From JAAYTD01 sp964472015 (GTDB lineage Bacteria > Bacteroidota > Ignavibacteria > Kapaibacteriales > UBA2268): 13,371 nt of DNA. Where the stretch lies: assembly GCA_964472015.1 (NCBI GenBank), contig CAYYIP010000030.1, positions 1 through 13,371 on the forward strand. Reading direction: 5' to 3'. The notes beneath the pieces were generated by a model. It searched no databases. It was given only the letters and a program-made list of their open reading frames with translations, and was not told the DNA's origin. Position numbers and translations under genes: made by a program. Positions 7,692-13,371 of this stretch are shown here, piece by piece (positions within the stretch are counted from its first letter, which is position 1; the number at the start of each line of letters is the position of its first letter).

Positions 7692-10016
7692 ATGAAAAAT
7701 ATAGAAATGAAAATAACAAAAAACAACATATTTTTATGTTTAATTTTTATGCTATTATTTACTGCAACAATAAATAATATAATAATAGCACAAAGTACTG
7801 ATGCTCATATAATTGGACATGTTTTAAGAGAATCAGATAAAACTCATATGCCATATGTAACCATCAAGTTAAAAGGAACACAAATAGGTACATTTACTGA
7901 TGCAAGTGGTCATTTTTTCTTAAAGAATGTTCCGCTTGGAAAATATACAATTATAGCGTCTTATTTAGGTTATTCCTCAGAAGAAAAAGAAATTACTGTT
8001 GTTAAAAACAATACAGTAGAATTAGAATTTTTATTAAAAGAGCAAGCTATTTCTTTTGACGAAGTTGTTGTAACTTCTTCTAGAAATGAAACTAGTAGAC
8101 GTGAATCAGCAACGATAGTAAATGTTGTTACCCCTGTATTATTTGAAAATACAATTTCTAATAAAGTTTCAGAAGTTTTAAATTTTCAAACGGGATTAAG
8201 AGTAGAGAATACTTGTCAAAATTGCGCTTTCCCTCAACTTAGAATTAATGGTTTAGAAGGACAGTATACTCAAATATTATTAGACAGTCGCCCTGTGTTA
8301 AGTTCTCTTGCTAGTTTCTATGGTTTAGAACAACTACCAATTGAAATGATAGAAAGGATAGAAGTTATCCGTGGAGGTGGATCTGCACTTTTCGGATCTA
8401 CAGCAATAGCAGGAGTTGTTAATATTATTACAAAAGAACCTACAAGAAATACTTTTTCATTAACACATAATATGGGTATTTATGATAATAAAAAAATGTA
8501 TACAAGTTCTTTATTTAATAGCTCTTTAGTTAACGAAGAAGGCATTATGGGAGTATATTTATATGGTACAATTCAAAACAAAGATGAATATGATAGAGAT
8601 AACGATGGTTATTCAGAAATTCCAAAAGTAGATAATAAAACTCTAGGTTTTCGTAGTTATTATAAATTTAGTAATTATGCTAAATTAATTGCCGAATATC
8701 ATCATATAAATGAGTTTCGTCGTGGAGGTAATAAATTACATAGACTTCCTCACGAAGCAGATATTTGTGAACAATTAGAACATAAAATTAATGGTGGTGG
8801 TATAAATTTCGATTTGTATTCTACTGATTATTCTCATCATTTAAATATTTATACTTCTTTACAAAATATCAATAGAGATAGTTATTTTGGTACTCATCAA
8901 AATCTAAATTCTTATGGCCAAACCCAAGATTTTGCTCTTGTAACTGGGAGTTCATATAATTATATATTTGAAAAATGTTTATTTATGCCTGCTGAATTTA
9001 TACTCGGTTTTGAATATGATAATAATAAACTTAATGACACAATACTTGGTTATAACAAGATAATAGAACAAGAAACAAATAGTTATGGTCTTTATTTTCA
9101 AAATAAATGGGAGAATGAAAATTTAACTTTTTTAATAGGAGGTCGTTTAGATAAACATAGCAAAATAGATAAAATGATTTTTATGCCAAGGGTTAATGTT
9201 AGATATTCGCCAATAAAATCATTGGGATTACGATTTACTTATTCTAGTGGATATAGAGCGCCACAATGTTATAGTGAAGATTTGCACGTAGCAGCAGTAG
9301 GTGGCGATGTTGCACTTATTGTATTATCACCAAATTTAAAACCGGAATATTCTAATAGTTTTAGTGCTTCAATAAATTATATGCAAACATTTGACAAACA
9401 TCAATTAAATTTAATATCAGACTTTTTCTATACTGTTTTAGATGATGTATTTAATCTTGTAGAAAAAGGGTATGATACTCAAAATAATTTATTATTAGAA
9501 CGTATAAATTCTAGCGGTGCTTTTGTCAAAGGAATTAATTTAGAAGCTAAATATTCTTTTTCTACAAAATTTTTATTTGACTTAGGCCTTACAATTCAGA
9601 GTAGCAAATATAAAGAACCTTTTTCTTGGTCTAATGATACATTATTATTCCCCCAAACTCGTATGTTTCGTACTCCTGATTATTATGCATATACAGTTAT
9701 TAATTATAATCCTATAAGAACCTTATCACTTTCATTATCAGCTACTTATACTGGAGATATGTTATTACAACATTACGCCGGATATATAAAAAATGATGAA
9801 GAGTTTATTACGCCAGTTTTTTTTGATATTGGATTAAAGTTATCCTATGATTTTAAGATAAGTAGTGAAATTTCTTTACAATTAAATTGTGCAGTAAAGA
9901 ATATTTTAAATTCGTTTCAAAAAGACTTTGATACCGGTATTAATCGTGATTCAGGTTTTATTTATGGTCCTACATTGCCAAGAACCTTATTTTTAGGAAT
10001 AAAATGTTTTATGTAA
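7692..10016 (+). CDS. TonB-dependent outer-membrane receptor
   Basis: A 774-residue active transporter of the outer membrane, powered by TonB-ExbBD. Signal peptide about 1-34 (IIAQ); carboxypeptidase-regulatory-like beta-sandwich at about 37-120 (IIGHVLRESDK, FTDASGHFFL, YLGYSSEEKE); TonB-box-like segment DEVVVTSSR near 123-131; plug at about 135-250 with INGLEGQYTQILLDSRPV and IEVIRGGGSALFG; then a 22-strand-type barrel ending GPTLPRTLFLGIK. The plug has C175-x-x-C178 (ENTCQNCAF) just before the first substrate-facing loop. A second Met five residues in (7707) is an equally good start. The plug is of the BtuB/FepA/Cir type, without a SusD partner, so a small complex such as a metal chelate, haem or cofactor is more likely than a glycan; the substrate is inferred only. 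It follows the porin and His-rich protein genes and ends convergently with nusG at a shared terminator. Confidence 0.92.
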   Translation: MKNIEMKITKNNIFLCLIFMLLFTATINNIIIAQSTDAHIIGHVLRESDKTHMPYVTIKLKGTQIGTFTDASGHFFLKNVPLGKYTIIASYLGYSSEEKEITVVKNNTVELEFLLKEQAISFDEVVVTSSRNETSRRESATIVNVVTPVLFENTISNKVSEVLNFQTGLRVENTCQNCAFPQLRINGLEGQYTQILLDSRPVLSSLASFYGLEQLPIEMIERIEVIRGGGSALFGSTAIAGVVNIITKEPTRNTFSLTHNMGIYDNKKMYTSSLFNSSLVNEEGIMGVYLYGTIQNKDEYDRDNDGYSEIPKVDNKTLGFRSYYKFSNYAKLIAEYHHINEFRRGGNKLHRLPHEADICEQLEHKINGGGINFDLYSTDYSHHLNIYTSLQNINRDSYFGTHQNLNSYGQTQDFALVTGSSYNYIFEKCLFMPAEFILGFEYDNNKLNDTILGYNKIIEQETNSYGLYFQNKWENENLTFLIGGRLDKHSKIDKMIFMPRVNVRYSPIKSLGLRFTYSSGYRAPQCYSEDLHVAAVGGDVALIVLSPNLKPEYSNSFSASINYMQTFDKHQLNLISDFFYTVLDDVFNLVEKGYDTQNNLLLERINSSGAFVKGINLEAKYSFSTKFLFDLGLTIQSSKYKEPFSWSNDTLLFPQTRMFRTPDYYAYTVINYNPIRTLSLSLSATYTGDMLLQHYAGYIKNDEEFITPVFFDIGLKLSYDFKISSEISLQLNCAVKNILNSFQKDFDTGINRDSGFIYGPTLPRTLFLGIKCFM

Positions 10017-10049
10017 TATTTTTTATATAAAAACATAAATGTTAAAAAT

Positions 10050-10081
10050 AAAAAAGAGGAACATAATGTTCCTCTTTTTTA
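10050..10081. terminator. Bidirectional terminator between receptor and nusG
   Basis: AAAAAGAGGAACAT (10051-10064) pairs perfectly with ATGTTCCTCTTTTT (10066-10079); the realistic fold is a 12-bp stem with a 5-base loop. T runs on both strands serve both convergent genes. Confidence 0.9.
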
Positions 10082-10160
10082 TAAAATATTTTTGAGTAAT
10101 AAAAATACAAATTTATTATTTGTATATAACTTAACAAATAATTAAATAATAATTTTTATT

Positions 10161-10724
10161 TTATATATCTATTTCTACTTGAATAAAATCTAATTCAATA
10201 GGTGTTCGTCTTCCCAATATGCCTACTTCAACTTTTAATTTTTGTTTTTCATTATTTACTTCCTTTATAGTACCCGAGAATCCGGCAAAAGGTCCATCAA
10301 TAACTTTTACTGGATCGTTTTCATTAAATACATGTTCTATTGTTTCTATACTAGTGCGATTTTCAACACGACCAAAAATACGTTCAACTTCACTTTCTTG
10401 CAATGGAGTTGGTAAATTTTTACGACCTACAAAATTCATTACTCCACTTATATTGGTTATTAAATCTATTGTTTTTTTTTCAAGAATAATTTTAACAACA
10501 ACATAGCCTGGCAAGAAATTTCTAACTTTTTCTCGTCTTTTTCCATTTTTAGTTTCGTAAACAGTTTCTAGGGGTACAATTACTTCTTGTATTTTATCTT
10601 GTAAATTAAGTCTTTTAACTTCTGCATCTATTGCCTGTTTAACTCTATTTTCATATCCAGAAAAAGTTCTTAAACAATACCATTTAGGAACTATATTTAC
10701 CTCTTTATTATTTGTGTCTTCCAT
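10161..10724 (-). CDS. nusG: Transcription termination/antitermination factor NusG
   Basis: Elongation factor that binds RNA polymerase through its NGN domain and, through its KOW domain, Rho or ribosomal protein S10. The 187 residues show the NGN start PKWYCLRTFSGYENRVK (13-29), then VIVPLETVYE, and the core NFLPGYVVVK (69-78) and GVMNFVG. The KOW domain (about 137-165) begins NDPVKVIDGPFAGFSGTI, and the end TPIELDF fits. It starts 59 bases after the secE stop and is almost certainly in the same transcript. The usual next genes rplK-rplA-rplJ-rplL are absent: the strand ends at a terminator against the TonB receptor. Confidence 0.97.
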   Translation of the reverse strand: MEDTNNKEVNIVPKWYCLRTFSGYENRVKQAIDAEVKRLNLQDKIQEVIVPLETVYETKNGKRREKVRNFLPGYVVVKIILEKKTIDLITNISGVMNFVGRKNLPTPLQESEVERIFGRVENRTSIETIEHVFNENDPVKVIDGPFAGFSGTIKEVNNEKQKLKVEVGILGRRTPIELDFIQVEIDI

Positions 10725-10783
10725 AATTATTTATTTTAATTAGTTTAATATGTTATATTAAAATTATTATTAAATTACTAAAA

Positions 10784-10972
10784 TTAAAATAATATTTTTA
10801 TTATTTCAACAACAATTTCGTCTATTAAAAATGTAAATAAAGTAAATAGACCACATACAACAAGAACAACACCTGTTGATTCTTTTAATTGTTCTCTTGT
10901 TGGCCAAGATACTTTTTTCATTTCTATATTAACTTCTTTTGAAAATTTTTTTATTTTTCCAACGAATCCCAT
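10784..10972 (-). CDS. secE: Preprotein translocase subunit SecE
   Basis: Small essential subunit of the SecYEG channel that clamps SecY in the inner membrane. The 62-residue single-helix form has a cytosolic amphipathic segment with the family motif EMKKVSWPTREQL (17-29), then one transmembrane helix at about 35-58. It is followed by nusG as in most bacteria, but tRNA-Trp and tuf, often upstream, are missing. The Bacteroidota-type promoter at 11096-11128 probably drives the pair. Confidence 0.95.
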   Translation of the reverse strand: MGFVGKIKKFSKEVNIEMKKVSWPTREQLKESTGVVLVVCGLFTLFTFLIDEIVVEIIKILF

Positions 10973-10996
10973 TTTGACCTTCTCTTTATTATTTTT

Positions 10997-11039
10997 TTAA
11001 TTATATATTTTATTATTTTGTTAATTATATATTTTATTA
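10997..11039 (-). repeat. 19-bp direct repeat in the secE leader
   Basis: TTAATTATATATTTTATTA occurs at 10997-11015 and again at 11021-11039, separated by TTTTG. It lies just upstream of the secE start codon, inside the predicted leader. Confidence 0.75.
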
Positions 11040-11095
11040 ATCAATTTATTAATTGTCTATATTTATACGTGTGTACTAGCAATAAAGATTTAATT

Positions 11096-11128
11096 CAAAT
11101 CTATATTTTTAGATAGTTATTTTTCAAA
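11096..11128 (-). promoter_or_regulatory. Bacteroidota-type promoter for secE-nusG
   Basis: On the minus strand, TTTG (11128-11125), a 21-base spacer, then TAGATTTG (11103-11096), matching TTTG-N19/21-TAnnTTTG. Transcription would start near 11088, giving a leader of about 115 bases. Confidence 0.7.
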
Positions 11129-11173
11129 TAGTACTATATTTACTTATTAAAATTAATTTTTTATTTTTTATAG

Positions 11174-11245
<72 letters not shown>

Positions 11246-11276
11246 CTTGTGAATACAATTAATATTATTTTTCCAG

Positions 11277-11349
11277 AGCGGAAAACGGGACTCGAACCCG
11301 CGACCCTCAGCTTGGGAAGCTGATGCTCTACCAACTGAGCTACTTCCGC
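11277..11349 (-). tRNA. tRNA-Gly(CCC)
   Basis: 73 bases. The acceptor GCGGAAG/TTTCCGC has one G-T pair. The anticodon arm TCAGC-TTCCCAA-GCTGA gives anticodon CCC, and the T-arm is GCGGG-TTCGAGT-CCCGT. It reads only GGG, a rare codon in this AT-rich sequence. CCA is not encoded. Confidence 0.96.
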
Positions 11350-11380
11350 TTTATTTATAGTTAAATAATATATTTTATAG

Positions 11381-11453
11381 AGCTGGTGACGGGACTTGAA
11401 CCTGCGACCTAATCATTACGAATGATTCGCTCTACCAGCTGAGCTACACCAGC
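11381..11453 (-). tRNA. tRNA-Thr(CGT)
   Basis: 73 bases. The acceptor GCTGGTG/CACCAGC is perfect. The anticodon arm AATCA-TTCGTAA-TGATT gives anticodon CGT. The T-stem GCAGG/CCCGT has an A-C mismatch at its middle pair (51-63), unlike the other tRNAs here. It reads only ACG. CCA is not encoded. Confidence 0.95.
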
Positions 11454-11484
11454 ATATATATATAAATTGCTATTTATAAAAAAT

Positions 11485-11512
11485 AAAAAGCGGTTTATAA
11501 ATGCCGCTTTTT
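11485..11512. terminator. Terminator-like hairpin inside the tRNA array
   Basis: AAAAAGCGG (11485-11493) pairs perfectly with CCGCTTTTT (11504-11512) across a 10-base loop, with T runs on both strands. On the transcribed minus strand it falls between tRNA-Gly(TCC) and tRNA-Thr(CGT). Confidence 0.65.
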
Positions 11513-11560
11513 ATATCTCTAATTCTCTAATAGCAAAATATATATTATGCTATATTCTTG

Positions 11561-11632
11561 AGCGGGAGACGAGATTCGAACCCGCGACATTCTGCTTGGA
11601 AGGCAGAAACTCTACCACTGAGCTACTCCCGC
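11561..11632 (-). tRNA. tRNA-Gly(TCC)
   Basis: 72 bases. The acceptor GCGGGAG/CTCCCGC is perfect. The anticodon arm TCTGC-CTTCCAA-GCAGA gives anticodon TCC. The T-stem GCGGG/CTCGT has two G-T pairs. It reads GGA and GGG by wobble. CCA is not encoded. Confidence 0.96.
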
Positions 11633-11648
11633 ATATTTTTTATTATAG

Positions 11649-11732
11649 TGGGCAGAGAAGGATTCGAACCTCCGTAAGGCGTGGCCTAACAGATTTACAG
11701 TCTGTCCCGTTTAACCGCTTCGGTATCTGCCC
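11649..11732 (-). tRNA. tRNA-Tyr(GTA)
   Basis: An 84-base class II tRNA. The acceptor GGGCAGA/TCTGCCC is perfect and the discriminator is A. The anticodon arm ACAGA-CTGTAAA-TCTGT gives anticodon GTA. A long variable arm (TAGGCCACGCCTTAC) is present, and the T-arm is GGAGG-TTCGAAT-CCTTC. It is the first tRNA of the array. CCA is not encoded. Confidence 0.97.
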
Positions 11733-11818
11733 AAAATTAATTATTTTTTACTTAAATAGAATTTTTATATATAAGTAATTTATATATTTTATATATAAAT
11801 TTAATCAAACGATGAATA

Positions 11819-11850
11819 CAAAATTAATATTTATTTTTGAATTATACAAG
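11819..11850 (-). promoter_or_regulatory. Probable promoter of the tRNA array
   Basis: On the minus strand, CTTG (11850-11847, one mismatch to TTTG), a 20-base spacer, then TAATTTTG (11826-11819). The start near 11812 would lie about 80 bases before tRNA-Tyr. Confidence 0.55.
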
Positions 11851-12149
11851 AAAAAAAATATTTTAACATATTATTCATATAAATAACTAATTAAAATATT
11901 ATTGATTTTCATTCCAAAGGATTAAAAATCATTAATATTATTTATTAAATTCAGATATATTTTATAAATATTCTTGAAAATTTTTTATTCTATTAAATTT
12001 TATAGATTCTTGTTTTTGCTTCTAGTTTACAAGATTGGGAATGATTTGTTCTTTACACACTATTAAATATTATACAATTTATTTTGCGTATAGTGCTTCT
12101 TACACTAAATTTATTTGATTTATATTTAAGTTTTTGCTCTATTTACTGC

Positions 12150-12239
12150 TTATATAAGATCAAAACTATCTGCATATAAATTAGAAAAAGTAAAAATAAA
12201 ACAAATAAATATAGATAAATAATATACTACTTTTATCAT
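12150..12239 (-). pseudogene. Possible remnant of an exported-protein gene
   Basis: A 29-codon frame starts at an ATG at 12239 and reads as a plausible signal peptide: Lys at 3, a hydrophobic core, and a cleavage-like LYA|D at 21-24. It stops at TAA after SFDLI. Beyond the stop, the same frame gives AVNRAKT and then several closely spaced stops. One reading is a decayed gene whose secretion signal survives; others are a tiny exported peptide or chance in AT-rich DNA. No promoter match was seen upstream and no family was recognised. Confidence 0.25.
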
Positions 12240-12331
12240 ATTGTTGCTCTTTAAATACATAAAATATAAAATTATGTTACTAACTGTATAATACTAAATT
12301 AATATTTTTATGATATAATTTAGAAAAATAT

Positions 12332-12363
12332 TTTGTAATAAAGTTATTTTTTCATTATATTTG
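12332..12363 (+). promoter_or_regulatory. Bacteroidota-type promoter for rpmG-rpoZ
   Basis: TTTG (12332-12335), a 20-base spacer, then TATATTTG (12356-12363), an exact match to the Bacteroidota consensus. Transcription would start near 12370, about 43 bases before rpmG. Confidence 0.75.
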
Positions 12364-12412
12364 TAATCTTATAATATAAATTTAGTTTTTAGTAAAATAA
12401 AAAATTAGGACA

Positions 12413-12592
12413 ATGGCAAAGAAAGAGCAAAGAATTATTGTTACTGTTGAGTGTACAGAAGCAAAAGCAGAAGGTAAACCAGCTTCTCGTTATACTACAG
12501 AAAAAAACAAGCAAAATACGTCTGCAAGACTTGAACTAAAAAAATATAATCCTTTTTTACGCAGACATACTTTACATAAGGAAATTAAATAA
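12413..12592 (+). CDS. rpmG: 50S ribosomal protein L33
   Basis: Small basic protein of the large ribosomal subunit. The 59 residues include the family core TSARLELKKYNPFLRRHT (36-53) and the end LHKEIK. Only one cysteine is present (VECTE), so this is the zinc-independent form without the paired CxxC ribbons. It is too short to be found by a 60-codon ORF cut-off. The start ATG at 12413 is chosen because MAKKEQRI is the standard beginning. It probably shares a transcript with rpoZ, 107 bases downstream. In many bacteria rpmG sits next to tRNA-Trp and secE; here it is on the opposite strand about 1.4 kb from secE, beyond the tRNA array. Confidence 0.95.
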   Translation: MAKKEQRIIVTVECTEAKAEGKPASRYTTEKNKQNTSARLELKKYNPFLRRHTLHKEIK

Positions 12593-12620
12593 AATATTTT
12601 TGATTTTTATTTAAAATAAT

Positions 12621-12636
12621 TATGATATATATCATA
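12621..12636. repeat. 16-bp perfect palindrome between rpmG and rpoZ
   Basis: TATGATATATATCATA is self-complementary over its full length, in the 107-base spacer upstream of rpoZ. It could be an operator, but it is short and AT-only, so chance is possible. Confidence 0.35.
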
Positions 12637-12699
12637 TAAATTTAAATTAAATATCGTAGTTATTATAAAATATTTTTAAATTAAAAAAGAGCTTTTAGT

Positions 12700-13008
12700 A
12701 TGGCAAAATATATTATAAATCCAATAAAAGTAAGAATGAAAGAATCTGAATCTGGATCTATTTATGAATCTATAGTTGCAATGAGTTTTAGAGCACGTCA
12801 AATTAATGATGATATAAAATATGAATTAAAACAAAAAATGTTGGATATTACTCCTACTACAGATGAAACAGAAGAAGCTAATCCTGACCAACTTTCTATT
12901 AGTAGAGAGTTTGAAAAGTTACCTAAACCAACTTTTATTGCAATGAAAGAGATGTTTGATGGAAAATTATCTTTTAAATATCCAGAAGATATGAAAGATT
13001 TAGATTAA
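12700..13008 (+). CDS. rpoZ: DNA-directed RNA polymerase subunit omega
   Basis: Small subunit that aids folding and assembly of beta-prime in RNA polymerase. The 102-residue protein matches the Bacteroidota-type omega: an N-terminal helix IYESIVAMSFRARQIND (21-37), whose RARQ equals the conserved RARQ of classical omega, then a helix to about 50, an acidic linker (52-65), and the characteristic SREFEKLPKPTFIAMKE (68-84) and FDGKLSF. It lies downstream of rpmG on the same strand and is followed by an intrinsic terminator. This family is divergent from the E. coli protein and is often annotated only as hypothetical, but the combined motifs make it likely. Confidence 0.85.
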   Translation: MAKYIINPIKVRMKESESGSIYESIVAMSFRARQINDDIKYELKQKMLDITPTTDETEEANPDQLSISREFEKLPKPTFIAMKEMFDGKLSFKYPEDMKDLD

Positions 13009-13048
13009 TAGTGCCTTTAGGTGGTTTTTGTAGATTAATTATAAAAGT

Positions 13049-13081
13049 AAAAATATCAGAAGTTTATTCTGATATTTTTTT
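13049..13081 (+). terminator. Intrinsic terminator after rpoZ
   Basis: AAAAATATCAGAA (13049-13061) pairs perfectly with TTCTGATATTTTT (13067-13079) across a 5-base loop, followed by T residues, 40 bases after the rpoZ stop. Confidence 0.8.
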
Positions 13082-13156
13082 ATTATCATAATAATCAATA
13101 TAAAATATTTATTTAATAATAAAATATAGAAGAAACACAAAGAAAATATAATAATA

Positions 13157-13300
13157 TAATTTTGTTAGCGTTTATAGATCAAATTTATTGGTTTAGATAG
13201 AGGCTTATATTTTATAACAACCATTGATTATTTACATTATAAAATTAAAACATAAAAAACAACCCCCTACTCTTTTATGAGTAGGGGGTTGTTTTTTTAG
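13157..13300 (+). ncRNA. Candidate small RNA, or spacer only
   Basis: No open reading frame is seen between the rpoZ terminator and the window end. A -7-like TAATTTTG (13157-13164) faces a long terminator 90 bases on, which would give a transcript of about 130 bases starting near 13171. There is no -33 TTTG, and I recognise no RNA family. The terminator may instead belong to a - strand gene beyond the right edge. Confidence 0.25.
13254..13298. terminator. Long perfect terminator hairpin
   Basis: A 19-bp stem (13254-13272 with 13279-13297; core CAACCCCCTACTC / GAGTAGGGGGTTG) with loop TTTTAT and T runs on both strands. It is the most GC-rich hairpin in the window and works in either direction. 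It has no annotated gene directly upstream on +. Confidence 0.9.
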
Positions 13301-13371
13301 TTATTAATTATTATAATTTTAATAATATATACTTTTATACTTTTTAATATTATATATATAATATTTATTTA

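Larger units (their letters stand above)
11733..12412. other. Gene-poor divergent spacer of 680 bases
   Basis: AT-rich DNA between tRNA-Tyr (leftward) and rpmG (rightward). It holds an outward-facing promoter near each end and, around 12150-12239, a signal-peptide-like short frame that may be a gene remnant. I see no tRNA, strong terminator or insertion sequence in it. Its length is unusual beside the short spacers elsewhere in the window. Confidence 0.6.

Noticed and set aside
10973..11173. Place where tRNA-Trp or tuf might be expected before secE
   Set aside because: No tRNA cloverleaf or elongation-factor sequence is present; only a promoter and a direct repeat.
11467..11778. 103-codon frame on + over tRNA-Gly and tRNA-Tyr with TRFEPATFCLEGRNSTTELL
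   Set aside because: Antisense of two clear tRNAs; the same kind of spurious frame.

Overview
The window is very AT-rich (about four fifths A+T by eye) and comes from a bacterium of the Bacteroidota or the wider Bacteroidota/Chlorobiota group. The evidence is: a TonB-dependent receptor with an N-terminal carboxypeptidase-regulatory-like domain; a BBP2-type porin; a DUF6029-like barrel protein; an omega subunit of the Bacteroidota type; and several promoters of the form TTTG-N20/21-TAnnTTTG. From memory, L33 and NusG look somewhat more like Chlorobi/Ignavibacteria than Bacteroides, so the class is left open. It does not look like an extremely reduced endosymbiont, because it keeps tRNAs that read only G- or C-ending codons (Thr-CGT, Gly-CCC, Leu-GAG).

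Left third. rimO (S12 methylthiotransferase) is on + and is followed by tRNA-Leu(GAG), which has its own promoter and a strong terminator. Convergent to it on - runs a possible operon: a large outer-membrane barrel protein (DUF6029-like), trpS, and a DNA adenine/cytosine-N4 methyltransferase. The methyltransferase is split by a one-base frameshift, which puts its catalytic SPPY motif and its SAM-binding motif in different frames.

Middle. After a 330-bp divergent spacer with a promoter element and a triple 17-bp tandem repeat come three + strand envelope genes: a BBP2-type porin, a small two-helix membrane protein with three His-x-His pairs, and a TonB-dependent receptor with a Cys-x-x-Cys in its plug. 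Together they look like an uptake locus, possibly for a metal or metal complex; the substrate is inference. The spacer before the receptor holds three successive inverted repeats.

Right third. A bidirectional terminator separates the receptor from nusG and secE on -. These have their own promoter and lack the usual neighbours (tuf and tRNA-Trp upstream, rplK downstream). Next comes a five-tRNA array on - (transcribed as Tyr, Gly, Thr, Gly, Thr) with a terminator-like hairpin inside it. A 680-bp gene-poor spacer follows, holding two outward-facing promoters and a possible remnant of an exported-protein gene. Then rpmG and rpoZ lie on +, followed by a terminator. A final long perfect hairpin near 13275 ends either a short unannotated RNA or a gene entering from the right.

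Housekeeping (translation, transcription, secretion) and envelope genes are interleaved. I found no CRISPR array, insertion sequence, rRNA or prophage gene.
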